NCBI RefSeq assembly: GCF_042219855.1
Contig: NZ_JBHJHP010000004.1
Span: 481,212 to 545,211, forward strand
Origin: JBHJHP01 sp042219855
Lineage (GTDB): Bacteria > Bacteroidota > Bacteroidia > Bacteroidales > UBA5342
DNA length: 64,000 nucleotides
Reading direction: 5' to 3'
The notes beneath the pieces are model-generated. The model did no database searches, had not been told where the DNA came from, and saw nothing but the letters and a program-made list of their open reading frames with translations. The position numbers were made by a program, and so were the translations under genes. The stretch's first letter is position 1; each line of letters starts with the position of its first letter. Below, in pieces: positions 1-9,460 of the stretch.

Positions 1-933
1 CACATATTCCGCTGATTCTGCAGATGCATTAATTTCTGTCTTTACATCCGGTTCGGTCGCTGAATATTCTTTCTGAATAACTGATCCGAATGTACTTATG
101 GCTTTTTTGATCTTTGCAAGCTGTTCGTCAGGAATTGTGATGGTCGCAAAAGCTTCTCTGGGAATGGCATTTCGAAGGCTTCCTCCATTGACAGAAACCA
201 ATCTGACACCAAATTCTGATACCAGTTTTTTTAATAGCCTGAACAGAATTTTATTGGCATTCCCGCGTTCAAGGTTGATATCCAGTCCTGAATGTCCCCC
301 TTTCAATCCGGTTACAGCAATATCATGTGTTGAATGGTTTTCCGGAACCTCTTCTGTCAACAGTTGAAGAATACCGGTGACATTTATACCACCCGCACAG
401 CCTACAAAAAGCTCACCTTCATCTTCTGAATCAAGATTAAGTAAGATGTCTCCCTGTAACACTCCGGGCTCAAGACCAAATGCGCCTTCCATGCCCGCTT
501 CTTCATTTATGGTAAATAAAGCTTCAAGGGGACCATGTTTAATATCTTCAGATTCAAGAACTGCCAGTGAGGCAGCGACACCGATGCCATTGTCAGAACC
601 AAGGGTTGTATCCTTTGCGGTGACCCAGTCGCCGTCAATAAACACATCCAGGGGATCAGTAACGAAATCGTGTTTAATGTGTGTGTTCTTTTGGGGCACA
701 ATATCCAGATGGCTTTGAAGGGTAAGGGTTTTATGCTTTTCAAATCCTTCAGAAGCTGCTTTTCTGATTATTACATTTCCTGTTTTATCCACGGAATAAT
801 CCAGTTGAAGAGACTTCGCAAATTCAATAACATACTCCCTTGCTTTTTCTTCATGATGCGAAGGTCGTGGAATTTGTGTCAGGTTATAAAAATGCTTCCA
901 TAGAACCCTTGGGTCCAACTCGTTAATTTTCAT
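1..933 (-). CDS. pepD: Aminoacyl-histidine dipeptidase PepD (M20C), C-terminus cut off by the window edge
   Basis: Reading the complement from the ATG at 933 gives an open frame of 311 codons that runs off the left edge. The family is the M20C zinc dipeptidase (Xaa-His dipeptidase, carnosinase-like), a cytoplasmic peptide-recycling enzyme of about 485 residues, so roughly the first two thirds are present. Visible family hallmarks are the SHLD motif (H75, D77), LGSDNGIG (D114), NEEAGMEGA (E144/E145) and LNLDSED (D168), which supply the two-zinc site and the general base; the last metal-binding His lies outside the window. The next gene on the same strand ends 63 bp upstream of its start. Identification is firm; only the C-terminus is unseen. 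Confidence 0.93.
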   Translation of the reverse strand, partial: MKINELDPRVLWKHFYNLTQIPRPSHHEEKAREYVIEFAKSLQLDYSVDKTGNVIIRKAASEGFEKHKTLTLQSHLDIVPQKNTHIKHDFVTDPLDVFIDGDWVTAKDTTLGSDNGIGVAASLAVLESEDIKHGPLEALFTINEEAGMEGAFGLEPGVLQGDILLNLDSEDEGELFVGCAGGINVTGILQLLTEEVPENHSTHDIAVTGLKGGHSGLDINLERGNANKILFRLLKKLVSEFGVRLVSVNGGSLRNAIPREAFATITIPDEQLAKIKKAISTFGSVIQKEYSATEPDVKTEINASAESAEYV

Positions 934-996
934 GTTTGTATGTTTTTTAGTCGTGTGTTTTGCATTTTAAAAGGGTACAACAAGGAAGCTGTCGCT

Positions 997-2097
997 TTAT
1001 TTTCTGTCAATGGACTTTAAGGCTCCTGTGTTATTGTAAAAGCTTACAGAAACTCCGGGTATTGTACAGAGGGATGCCGGCAAGCTAAGTACCGTTCCTA
1101 ATTGTGCAATATCTTTCCCTGTGCTGAATATAACGTTTGTGCCATCTGAAATTTTTACTGTTGCATTAACAGGAACTCTGTAGAACAGACCATGATTTGT
1201 GTTTTTGCCTATCGTATCGTTCACTGAAATATGATCTGACTTTACCTGTACTGTGAGGTAATATGGACTTCCACTCAGATCAGTTTTATCAACCAGACCT
1301 TTAAACTGTGAAAACCTGAATAACAAAGATTTTGTGATTTCCGATTCAGGAAGATAGTCAACTGAAAATGTTACTTCTTCCTTTGCTTCCTTTCCTAAAA
1401 ACAGAGCCAGAAATTCCTTTTCCATCCGGTCCATCTCTTTTAAGCTTATGGATAATGCGTTACCATCGGAAGGGAAGTAGTTAAGTTCACCTGAAACCAG
1501 TGAGGCTCTGTTATCCCGTATTCTGTAAATGAAGTTGGCCGCTTCTTCAGCCATTTTTGCCGTAGAGTTCACCACAAGTTGATCCTCAAGATATGGCGTG
1601 TATTTAAACGATGTATCAAGGGGTTCATTTTCTTTCATTACAATTTCTTCTTCCCTTTCAATCGTTACAGGTTCTGTGTTATAGCCTGCGATGCAACCGT
1701 TGGAAGTCAGGCGCAAAGGAGGAACAAATCCTTTGCCTGAATAGGTAATCTGAAAATACTGATCCGGATCAGGTTCACTGACGGTTACCAGTTCAATATC
1801 TTTTATTCTGTAAGTCATTTCATCTTTCAGAATCACATCCTTTATTCCCATAAAACGTTCAGAGTACCTGTACAACGGACCCGTTTTTCTGATGGTTTTT
1901 TCAGCTGTGATTTTAAACCTGAGGAGCGTTTGAGGTAAAGCATAGATAAGTGCACTGTCTCTGCTGACCTCACTAAGACCCAGATGTGAAACCGTAACTG
2001 TATTCTCTGGTTCAACCGGCAGGTTTTTATTGGTGTCACAACCAGTAATAAAGCTTATTAAGATTATAATCAAGCTTAAAATTTTAAATTTCCTCAT
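997..2097 (-). CDS. DUF4831 family lipoprotein
   Basis: This is a 366-residue predicted lipoprotein: a short hydrophobic leader followed by SFITGC with the lipidated Cys at about residue 20. The body carries the segment YALPQTLLRFKI followed by a GPLYRYSERFMGI-type stretch, which I recognise as the DUF4831 family of Bacteroidota. No catalytic motif is visible and the function is unknown. Its start lies one base after the stop of the NAD(P)HX repair gene (stop codon at 2099-2101, ATG at 2095-2097), so the two are almost certainly cotranscribed. The role is unresolved; an envelope location follows from the signal. Confidence 0.8.
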   Translation of the reverse strand: MRKFKILSLIIILISFITGCDTNKNLPVEPENTVTVSHLGLSEVSRDSALIYALPQTLLRFKITAEKTIRKTGPLYRYSERFMGIKDVILKDEMTYRIKDIELVTVSEPDPDQYFQITYSGKGFVPPLRLTSNGCIAGYNTEPVTIEREEEIVMKENEPLDTSFKYTPYLEDQLVVNSTAKMAEEAANFIYRIRDNRASLVSGELNYFPSDGNALSISLKEMDRMEKEFLALFLGKEAKEEVTFSVDYLPESEITKSLLFRFSQFKGLVDKTDLSGSPYYLTVQVKSDHISVNDTIGKNTNHGLFYRVPVNATVKISDGTNVIFSTGKDIAQLGTVLSLPASLCTIPGVSVSFYNNTGALKSIDRK

Positions 2098-2098
2098 T

Positions 2099-3625
2099 TT
2101 AAAAATAGTTTTCTTTTGCGGACCCGATTACATTTTCATGAATAACGGTTCCGATTCCATTGATAATATCCGATGCTGTTAAGGCTTCCATTCCCTGATT
2201 CTGAATAAAGGTATCTGCCGATTTTCCGTGCAGCCATACAGCTATCTGTGCTGCTTCGTATGCATTGTAACCCTGGGCAAGAAATGAAAGTATCATACCT
2301 GTCAGTACATCTCCACTACCTCCGGTAGCCATGCCGGGATTACCCGTAGTATTAAAACAGCACTCACCATCCGGATTGGTAATGGCAGTATGAGCTCCCT
2401 TTAACACAATAATGCAATTATATTTTTTTGACAGTTCCATCTGTTTCTGCATGCGTTCAAATCCATCATTGAAGGAACCAAACAGTCTTGCAAATTCTCC
2501 CGGATGGGGTGTCAGGACGGTATTGACTGGTAGTTTTTCCAGCAATTCGTTGTTTTGTGCCAGAATGTTCAGTCCATCAGCATCAATAACCAGTGAGCCC
2601 TCAAACTTAGACAGCAATTCCTTTAATAACAAAACCGTATTTGGTTTGGTTCCGATTCCGGGACCTATTCCAATGGCATTATATGCTGATAGGTCAGGCA
2701 AACCGGTAATAAGGTATTCTGACAGATCAACACAGGCCATGGCTTCAGGAACGGCTGTCTGAAAAATATGGTATCCGCATTTGGGAATATGTGAGGTCAG
2801 CAAACCGACGCCACTTTTCAGGCAGGCCTTTGAGGCCAGAACAGCAGCCCCCATTTTCCCGTAACTTCCGGCCAGTAACAAGGCATGACCATAGGTTCCC
2901 TTGTGTGAAAATTTCTTTCTTCTTTTTAGAATTTGTGAGGCTAATTTTTTGTCTATAAGCTTGTAAGGCGAAGGTGTTTTGTCCATTCCCTCTTTTAACA
3001 ACCCAATATCTTCTATAATGACATGTCCGGTATATTGTTCATTTTCTGCAAATAGATAGGCCATTTTGGGAACCTGGAACGATATGGTGTAATGCGCCCT
3101 GATAACCAAGTCCGGATCATTATCGGAGTTGGCTTCACAGAAAAGCCCGGAAGGCACATCAACTGAAATTACAGTGCAGTTTTGTTGGTTAATATGCTGA
3201 ATAACTTTTCCAAACGTTCCTTCAGCTTTTCTTGACAATCCTGAGCCAAATATGGCATCAATAACAACCTTATTTTCGAGATCCGGGAGTTTAGTTGTAT
3301 TGATAATCTCCGGTTGTGATCCTATTGAGATCAGTCTGTCGTAGTTTATTTTACAGTCCGGTGATAATTTATCAGCTTTTGTAAAGAGATAAATCAATAC
3401 AGTATAATCGTCATTGGTGAGCAGCCGGGCCAGGGCAAGTCCGTCACCGCCATTATTTCCAGGCCCTGCAAAAACGGCAATTTCAGTATCCTGCCTGTAA
3501 AGTTTTTTTATGACCCGGAATAATTTGCCCGAAGCCCTTTCCATAAGATCGATTGAGCTTATGGGTTCGTTATCTATCGTGTATTTGTCTAAGCTACGTA
3601 TTTGATCGGCTGTGAATAATTTCAT
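2099..3625 (-). CDS. nnr: Bifunctional NAD(P)H-hydrate epimerase / ADP-dependent NAD(P)H-hydrate dehydratase
   Basis: A 508-residue fusion that repairs damaged NADHX and NADPHX. Residues about 1-215 are the YjeF N-terminal epimerase domain (AGPGNNGGDGLALARLL, VIDAIFGSGL). Residues about 230-500 are the ribokinase-like dehydratase domain, with LLLAGSYGKMGAAVLA, AIGIGPGIGT, VIDADGLN, LTPHPGEFARL and the signature ATGGSGDVLTGMI containing the catalytic Asp. The length is normal for the bacterial fused enzyme. It is cytoplasmic, divergent from lutB and one base upstream of the DUF4831 gene. No lesion is seen. Confidence 0.97.
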   Translation of the reverse strand: MKLFTADQIRSLDKYTIDNEPISSIDLMERASGKLFRVIKKLYRQDTEIAVFAGPGNNGGDGLALARLLTNDDYTVLIYLFTKADKLSPDCKINYDRLISIGSQPEIINTTKLPDLENKVVIDAIFGSGLSRKAEGTFGKVIQHINQQNCTVISVDVPSGLFCEANSDNDPDLVIRAHYTISFQVPKMAYLFAENEQYTGHVIIEDIGLLKEGMDKTPSPYKLIDKKLASQILKRRKKFSHKGTYGHALLLAGSYGKMGAAVLASKACLKSGVGLLTSHIPKCGYHIFQTAVPEAMACVDLSEYLITGLPDLSAYNAIGIGPGIGTKPNTVLLLKELLSKFEGSLVIDADGLNILAQNNELLEKLPVNTVLTPHPGEFARLFGSFNDGFERMQKQMELSKKYNCIIVLKGAHTAITNPDGECCFNTTGNPGMATGGSGDVLTGMILSFLAQGYNAYEAAQIAVWLHGKSADTFIQNQGMEALTASDIINGIGTVIHENVIGSAKENYF

Positions 3626-3730
3626 GCAGAACTTTTTACTATAAACAAAATTAGTCGAAAAAAGTGAGCCTTCAAAGGATAAATAATAAGACTGTACTCG
3701 TCTATTGTGTGACGATTGTATTTAAAATCT

Positions 3731-3738
3731 TACTTTTG
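3731..3738 (+). promoter_or_regulatory. Candidate Bacteroidota -7 element upstream of the LutB-like gene
   Basis: TACTTTTG matches the TAnnTTTG -7 consensus of the Bacteroidota primary sigma factor. A TATTG lies upstream at 3703-3707 with a 23-base gap, slightly longer than the ideal of about 19 bases. The predicted transcript would start around 3745, giving a very short leader before the ATG at 3756. Confidence 0.45.
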
Positions 3739-3755
3739 TTTCAACGGTTGATGAT

Positions 3756-5135
3756 ATGAGTAAACGATATAAACAGTTTCTGAAAGATGCGGATGCGAAA
3801 AGTTTTGATGCAAAACACCGCAAAACATTGTCATTCAATATCAACAGGTATGATGGTGCAGTAAAGCGTGGACTGGATAATTATGCCGATCTGGAACTGG
3901 CGAGAACCCGTGCGGCCTGGATAAAGCGGCATATGCTGAATAACTGGGCAGATTACCTGGTTCAGTTCGAAAAAAATGCGCAGGATAACGGAGCTGAAGT
4001 AAAATGGGCAAAGGATAAAACGGAGGCAATGCGGCTTGTAAAGCAGGTGCTTGAAGAGGAGCAGGCAAAGCTCATTGTAAAGGGAAAATCCATGATAACC
4101 GAGGAGCTACATTTTAATGAAACTGTTGAAACCTGGGGATTTGAAGCTGTTGAAACAGATCTGGGAGAGTTTATTGTTCAGGTTGCTGGGGAAAAGCCGT
4201 ATCATATTCTGACTCCCGCCATGCATAAGTCCAAAGAAGATGTGGCAGAACTGTTTCATGAGAAATTTAATACCGATGAGAAATCCACACCAGAGGAACT
4301 GACCGGATTCGTAAGAGATGTCCTGCGGAAGAAGTTTGTTCAGGCCGATATTGGTATCACAGGGGCTAATTTCCTGGTGGCAGATACCGGAAGCGTTTGC
4401 CTGACAGAAAATGAGGGAAATATACTGTTGTCTGCCTCTATGCCGGATACGCATATCGTACTGGCTGGTATTGAAAAAGTGATTCCTGAGCTGGAGCATT
4501 TAAATATCATGTGGCCCTTACTGGCTCATAAAGGGACAGGACAAAAGGTGACAGCTTACAATTCCATATTTTCCGGGCCTGCCAGATCTGGTGAAGGTGT
4601 TGGGCCAAAACGGATGGTCATTATTCTGCTGGATAACGGTAGAACCGCTGTTTTTGAATCTGATGAGCAGAAAGAAGCACTGGCCTGTATCCGCTGTGGT
4701 GCCTGTCTTAATGCCTGTCCGGTTTACCGACTCGTGGGCGGCTATACCTATGATACAACATATACCGGACCCATCGGAGCCATTATCTCGCCATTTATGA
4801 ATGGTTTTGAAGGCGATAAACATTTAAGCCATGCCTGTTCTTTATGTGAAAAGTGTGGCGAGGTTTGTCCGGTAAAAATCCCACTGCCCAAATTATTATT
4901 ATCCAACCGACGGGATGGGGTTGAAAGAGGGTTTGTTGAAACCGGTGAAAAAATTGCCATGAGTGGTTTGAAAATGGTGTTGAACGACCGTAAAAAAATG
5001 GATTTGCTTAATGGATCAATGAAAAACCTGGGAGGTAAGTTTGTAGGTAAACCTCTTTGGGGACCTCATCGTGATATGCCTGAATTTAAACAGCAATCGT
5101 TCTCCAAACAATGGAAGAAAAAGAAGAAGGAGTGA
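3756..5135 (+). CDS. lutB: LutB-like iron-sulfur protein (lactate utilization protein B family)
   Basis: 459 residues. The N-terminal two thirds are a LUD (DUF162) domain, including a GITGANFLVADTGSVCLTEN-type stretch. The C-terminal part carries two 4Fe-4S sites: CIRCGACLNACP (C311, C314, C317, C321) and CSLCEKCGEVCP (C361, C364, C367, C371). LutB is a subunit of the LutABC L-lactate dehydrogenase complex, passing electrons from lactate. Neither lutA (Fe-S oxidoreductase) nor lutC is adjacent: nnr lies upstream, divergent, and an AT-rich gap follows. It may work with subunits encoded elsewhere or have another redox role. Family membership is certain; the physiological substrate is an inference. 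Confidence 0.88.
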   Translation: MSKRYKQFLKDADAKSFDAKHRKTLSFNINRYDGAVKRGLDNYADLELARTRAAWIKRHMLNNWADYLVQFEKNAQDNGAEVKWAKDKTEAMRLVKQVLEEEQAKLIVKGKSMITEELHFNETVETWGFEAVETDLGEFIVQVAGEKPYHILTPAMHKSKEDVAELFHEKFNTDEKSTPEELTGFVRDVLRKKFVQADIGITGANFLVADTGSVCLTENEGNILLSASMPDTHIVLAGIEKVIPELEHLNIMWPLLAHKGTGQKVTAYNSIFSGPARSGEGVGPKRMVIILLDNGRTAVFESDEQKEALACIRCGACLNACPVYRLVGGYTYDTTYTGPIGAIISPFMNGFEGDKHLSHACSLCEKCGEVCPVKIPLPKLLLSNRRDGVERGFVETGEKIAMSGLKMVLNDRKKMDLLNGSMKNLGGKFVGKPLWGPHRDMPEFKQQSFSKQWKKKKKE

Positions 5136-5738
5136 TTAGCATTAAAAAACTTCTAAAATTATTTTACTTGTATTACTTTTAGAACAAAAGTATCACAGTT
5201 TAATTCTCTCATAAAATGCCAAATTCTTAATTTCCTGTTAAGCATTTTAATTACCATGCGAAAGCAAAATATACATAAAATATAGACGGATACAGAATAG
5301 CACTTCGGTGAACCAAATAGTACTAGGGCTAGTCCTTCATTGTAACCCTTTTCACAAAAATCTCGTGTTAAGCATATAAATACATAAAAAGGATAATACT
5401 TAATGTACAATATATGATGGTAACAATTAAAGCTTTAAAATACACATTTCCATTATTATCAAAACGTTCTATAATGGTATTAAACCGTTTTTTCCTAACA
5501 AAATATAATCCATTGAGTAATAGTATAATTAAATATCCAATAAACGCATCAATACTTAATTTCCCAAATAACTTTGGGAGCGAAAATAAAAGCCAAAAAG
5601 AGGAAACATTTAGTAATTCAAAAGCCGATAATAAAAAATAATATCAGTTTTAGGTTTTACGTAAACTGAACCATATTTTTTTTGATAAATATGAAACAAA
5701 TTCATACAAAATGTAATAAACCATTGACATAGTAAACC
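5136..5738. other. AT-rich gap of about 600 bp with no convincing gene
   Basis: The stretch is noticeably richer in A and T than its surroundings. Two short open frames exist, 5159-5410 on the minus strand (83 codons) and 5414-5641 on the plus strand (75 codons), but neither has recognisable motifs, a good upstream signal or a family I know. A small inverted repeat (TACTTTT/AAAAGTA, 5174-5192) sits just after lutB. The stretch may be the decayed remnant of a gene; nothing firmer can be said from sequence. Confidence 0.4.
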
Positions 5739-6200
5739 TTAATGAACTGAATAAATTTTAGAACTTTTTAGATACTCAATTTCATTTTTCGCTTTTTTAT
5801 AATCTGGATTAATTAGTAACGTTTTCTTGAAATAGTAGATTGCTATACTATCATTGTAAATAGCTGCAAAATTACATCCGATATTAAAATAAGCATCATC
5901 AACTCTGTAACCCATCTCCGCGGATTTAAGAAAATCTTGAGTTGATTTTGTAAATTCAGATAATTGATTAAAGCAATATCCCCTCCTATAATAATATATC
6001 GCTTGAGTTGAATCGATCATTATTAATTCATTATATAGCGTTAGTGCTTTTTTAATGTTATCAACTTCATAATAATTATCAGCTTCTATTATAAGTGAGC
6101 TTCTATCTTTATCAGCTCGTTTCTCAGAATTTTTATCTGGTTGCAGTTTACACGAAAAAATGACAAAAGTAATGATTATAAAAATTAGTGATTTGGTCAT
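5739..6200 (-). CDS. Small TPR-repeat lipoprotein
   Basis: 153 residues. The N-terminal hydrophobic leader ends in VIFSC, giving a lipidated Cys at about residue 17, so the product is probably anchored in the envelope. The rest is helical and shows tetratricopeptide repeats: YYRRGYCFNQLSEFTKSTQDFLKSAEMG, DAYFNIGCNFAAIYNDSIAIYYFKKTLLINPDYKKA. TPRs act in protein-protein contacts; no partner is indicated. The gene stands alone in an AT-rich segment between the LutB-like gene and tdh, with base composition unlike the flanking housekeeping genes, so recent acquisition is possible. Function unknown. Confidence 0.7.
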   Translation of the reverse strand: MTKSLIFIIITFVIFSCKLQPDKNSEKRADKDRSSLIIEADNYYEVDNIKKALTLYNELIMIDSTQAIYYYRRGYCFNQLSEFTKSTQDFLKSAEMGYRVDDAYFNIGCNFAAIYNDSIAIYYFKKTLLINPDYKKAKNEIEYLKSSKIYSVH

Positions 6201-6428
6201 ATTATTGACTTTGTGTTGATTTAGATATGTAAACTTTCTAGTTCAAATGTAGATAAAAGAATTTGCCTCGCCAATAACTGATGTTTTTGTGATAGTCCTC
6301 CCTGGTTTTTACATGAATTTGTTAGAATTTCTTAAAAAGGTCAACCCTCTGAATTTAATTATGACAAAACCCATTGTTTCTTTATGTGAATTCGTAGAAA
6401 TTTAAGTTCGGTTTTAAATTAGATTTTT

Positions 6429-7463
6429 ATGGCAAAAATGAAGACTATCGTTAAAGCAAAGCCCGAAAAAGGACTGTGGATGGAAGATGTTCCGCTGCCT
6501 GAAGTCGGGCATAACGATGTATTGATAAAAATTAAAAAAACAGCGGTCTGTGGTACGGATCTGCATATATACCGTTGGGATGAATGGGCCCAAAAGACGA
6601 TTAAACCACCTTTGGTTATTGGTCACGAGTATGTTGGAACTGTGGCAGCGATGGGATCAGAGGTAACCGGTTTAAGAATCGGGGACAGGGTTACTGGTGA
6701 AGGACACATTGCCTGCGGAATTTGCAGAAACTGCCGCCGTGGACGTCAGCATATCTGTGAGAAAACAATCGGGATTGGAGTGAATACAAATGGTGCTTTT
6801 GCTGAATATGTGGTTGTACCATCCTCCAATGTTTTAAAGATCAATAAAGTGATTCCCGATGAAATTGTGAGTATCATGGACCCGTTGGGCAATGCAACGC
6901 ATACCACCCTGAGTTTTCCGATAATCGGTGAAGATGTACTGGTAACCGGAGCCGGCTTAATCGGCAGCATGTGTATTGCCATTGCCCGCTTTGCCGGCGC
7001 CCGCTATGTAGTTGCTACAGAAACCAATCCCTACCGGATTGAGCTGGCAAAAAAGATGGGTGCCAATAAGGTAATTAATCCTTTAACCGAAAATCTGGAT
7101 GATGTGGTTAAAGAATTTCAGATCAGGGGATTCGATATCGGCCTGGAATGCTCCGGATCACCCGATGCCTTTAACGACATGGTGGCACATATGTATAACA
7201 GTGGTAAAATTTCCATGCTTGGCATTCCGCCATCACATACTTATGTGGACTGGGATAAAATTATTTTTAAGGGCATTACAATTAAAGGCATTTACGGTAG
7301 GGAGATGTTTGAAACCTGGTATCACATGGAGCAGATGCTGATGTCTGGTCTTGATATGTCACCCATGATAACACACCGGTTGAGAGCCGATGAATTCGAA
7401 AAAGCCTTTGAGATCATGAATGAAGGAAATTGCGGGAAAATAATTCTGGATTGGGAACAATAA
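6429..7463 (+). CDS. tdh: L-threonine 3-dehydrogenase
   Basis: 344 residues of the zinc-dependent medium-chain dehydrogenase family; oxidises L-threonine to 2-amino-3-ketobutyrate with NAD+. Catalytic zinc ligands are visible at C41 (CGTDLHIYRW), H66 and E67 (IGHEYVG). The structural zinc lobe has C96, C99, C102 and C110, and the Rossmann loop VTGAGLIGS spans about 172-180. The HIYRWDEWAQ stretch is the threonine-dehydrogenase signature that separates it from sorbitol or alcohol dehydrogenases. It is followed 11 bp later by kbl, which consumes its unstable product, so the pair forms the threonine-to-glycine route. Confidence 0.96.
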   Translation: MAKMKTIVKAKPEKGLWMEDVPLPEVGHNDVLIKIKKTAVCGTDLHIYRWDEWAQKTIKPPLVIGHEYVGTVAAMGSEVTGLRIGDRVTGEGHIACGICRNCRRGRQHICEKTIGIGVNTNGAFAEYVVVPSSNVLKINKVIPDEIVSIMDPLGNATHTTLSFPIIGEDVLVTGAGLIGSMCIAIARFAGARYVVATETNPYRIELAKKMGANKVINPLTENLDDVVKEFQIRGFDIGLECSGSPDAFNDMVAHMYNSGKISMLGIPPSHTYVDWDKIIFKGITIKGIYGREMFETWYHMEQMLMSGLDMSPMITHRLRADEFEKAFEIMNEGNCGKIILDWEQ

Positions 7464-7474
7464 AAAATAAGCTT

Positions 7475-8665
7475 ATGTACGATAATTTCAAATCACATTT
7501 ACTAACACAACTTGATGAGATAAGGGAAGCCGGATTATATAAAAGTGAACGGATTATCACGTCCCCTCAGGGAGCAGTGATAAAGACTGCTGATGGAAAG
7601 GAGGTGTTAAATTTCTGTGCCAATAACTACCTGGGTCTGTCAAATAATAACAGGCTGATCAGTGCGGCAAAGGCAACATTTGATTCGCATGGCTATGGTA
7701 TGTCATCCGTTCGGTTTATTTGTGGAACAACAGATTTACATAAGGACCTGGAGCAGAGAATAGCACGTTTTTTTGGTACCGAAGATACCATCCTTTATGC
7801 TGCATGTTTTGACGCCAACGGAGGGGTGTTTGAACCTTTACTCACCGAAGATGATGCCATAATTTCTGATAGTCTGAATCATGCCTCAATCATTGATGGT
7901 GTACGGTTGTGCAAGGCTGCCAGGTACCGCTACAGTAATGCGGATATGGTTGATCTGGAAAAACAGTTGAAAGAGGCTCAGTCGGACAGGTTCCGGATTA
8001 TTGTTACAGATGGTGTATTCAGTATGGACGGAAATGTTTGCCCACTGGATAAAATAGTTGAACTGGCAGGAAAATATAATGCCATGGTTATGGTGGATGA
8101 ATCACATTCGGCTGGAGTAGTAGGAAAGACAGGACGGGGAGTAACAGAACTTTATAATCTGAAGGGAAAAGTTGAAATTATTACCGGTACGCTTGGAAAA
8201 GCTTTTGGGGGTGCAATCGGCGGCTTTACAACCGGTAAAAAAGAGATCATTGAAATGCTGAGGCAAAAATCAAGACCATATCTTTTTTCAAATTCATTGC
8301 CCCCAATGGTTGTTGCTGCTGGAATTGAAATGTTCAATATGATGGAGGAGACCAATATTCTTCAGGATAAACTGCATGACAACACGGCTTATTTTATGGG
8401 CCAAATGACACAGGCTGGTTTTGATATCAAACCGACAGCATCAGCTATCTGTGCCGTTATGTTATACGATGCAAAGTTATCATCTGAATTTGCCGATCAA
8501 TTACTTGATGAGGGAATATATGTGATCGGTTTCTCCTATCCGGTTGTCCCAAAGGGACAGGCACGGATTCGGGTGCAGTTGTCTGCTGCGCATGAAAAAG
8601 AACATCTGGACAAAGCCATTAAGGCATTTATTAAAACGGGTAAAGCATTAAAAGTAATTTCATAG
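7475..8665 (+). CDS. kbl: Glycine C-acetyltransferase (2-amino-3-ketobutyrate CoA ligase)
   Basis: 396 residues from the ATG at 7475, a length typical of the family (E. coli Kbl is 398). The frame remains open upstream to a TTG at 7430 inside tdh, but that extension overlaps tdh and has no homology, so 7475 is chosen. It is a PLP-dependent alpha-oxoamine synthase that splits 2-amino-3-ketobutyrate with CoA into glycine and acetyl-CoA. The PLP lysine is K242 in TGTLGKAFGG; MVDESHSAGVVG (about 206-217) holds the cofactor-binding Asp and His. Cotranscribed with tdh. Confidence 0.97.
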   Translation: MYDNFKSHLLTQLDEIREAGLYKSERIITSPQGAVIKTADGKEVLNFCANNYLGLSNNNRLISAAKATFDSHGYGMSSVRFICGTTDLHKDLEQRIARFFGTEDTILYAACFDANGGVFEPLLTEDDAIISDSLNHASIIDGVRLCKAARYRYSNADMVDLEKQLKEAQSDRFRIIVTDGVFSMDGNVCPLDKIVELAGKYNAMVMVDESHSAGVVGKTGRGVTELYNLKGKVEIITGTLGKAFGGAIGGFTTGKKEIIEMLRQKSRPYLFSNSLPPMVVAAGIEMFNMMEETNILQDKLHDNTAYFMGQMTQAGFDIKPTASAICAVMLYDAKLSSEFADQLLDEGIYVIGFSYPVVPKGQARIRVQLSAAHEKEHLDKAIKAFIKTGKALKVIS

Positions 8666-8679
8666 ATTAGTTTTATTCG

Positions 8680-8715
8680 CCGGGTGAGGATCAGCTTGTT
8701 TGAAAAATCACCCGG
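8680..8715 (+). terminator. Terminator-like hairpin after kbl
   Basis: CCGGGTGA (8680-8687) pairs perfectly with TCACCCGG (8708-8715) around a 20-base loop. Only a weak T-rich stretch follows (CTATTTGTT), so termination may be inefficient. It sits between the tdh-kbl pair and upp. Confidence 0.5.
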
Positions 8716-8800
8716 TGGCTATTTGTTACAGTATAAGAAAAAATCTATTTTCAACTCAATGATTTTTTTGCCATCTTTGGGGGATTTTAAATAAAAAGAA

Positions 8801-9454
8801 ATGCACTTACACGACTTATCAAAACAGAATTCAATCTTAAATAATTTTATTGCTCAGATCAGGGATGTTCAGGTTCAGAAAGATCCACTGAGATTTCGCA
8901 GAAATATTGAACGGATCGGTGAACTCATGGCATTTGAAATTAGTAAAACCATGGATTTTGAAGAAACAGATGTGAACACTCCATTGGGTGTGGCTAAAAT
9001 TCCAATGGTTCAGGATCAGATTGTACTGGGAACAATTTTAAGAGCCGGTTTACCTCTGCATCAGGGCTTTCTGAGTTATTTTGATTATGCTGAAAATTCA
9101 TTTGTATCTGCATACCGTAAGTACAAAGACAAACTAAGTTTTGAAATAGCTATAGAATATATATCGTCACCGGATATTACCGGTAAAACATTAATTGTTA
9201 CCGATCCGATGCTGGCAACCGGTTCTTCGCTCGAGTTAGCTTATAATGCTTTAAAAACAAAAGGTGAACCTAAAGTATTGCATCTGGCATGTATTATCGG
9301 AAGTCAGGATGGTGTGGATTATATTCAGAAGCATCTGCCGTTTGATAATGTGCATCTTTGGATTGCTGCCATTGATCCTGAATTGAATGATAAATCGTAT
9401 ATCGTTCCGGGATTAGGTGATGCGGGTGATCTGGCATACGGTACAAAATTGTAA
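8801..9454 (+). CDS. upp: Uracil phosphoribosyltransferase
   Basis: 217 residues; converts uracil and PRPP to UMP in pyrimidine salvage, in the cytoplasm. The PRPP-binding loop VTDPMLATGSSL lies at about residues 133-144, and the C-terminal uracil-binding PGLGDAGD stretch is intact (IVPGLGDAGDLAYGT). Length is close to the usual 208-217. It is monocistronic: a hairpin precedes it and the next gene is convergent. No defect seen. Confidence 0.96.
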   Translation: MHLHDLSKQNSILNNFIAQIRDVQVQKDPLRFRRNIERIGELMAFEISKTMDFEETDVNTPLGVAKIPMVQDQIVLGTILRAGLPLHQGFLSYFDYAENSFVSAYRKYKDKLSFEIAIEYISSPDITGKTLIVTDPMLATGSSLELAYNALKTKGEPKVLHLACIIGSQDGVDYIQKHLPFDNVHLWIAAIDPELNDKSYIVPGLGDAGDLAYGTKL

Positions 9455-9460
9455 AATCAG

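Noticed and set aside
5159..5410. 83-codon frame on the minus strand after lutB
   Set aside because: AT-rich, no recognisable motif or leader, no neighbour overlap; not enough to call a gene.
5414..5641. 75-codon frame on the plus strand in the AT-rich gap
   Set aside because: Composition-driven open frame with no motif; could be a decayed fragment but cannot be supported.
7430..7474. Upstream extension of kbl starting at a TTG inside tdh
   Set aside because: It overlaps tdh and has no homology; the ATG at 7475 gives the family length.
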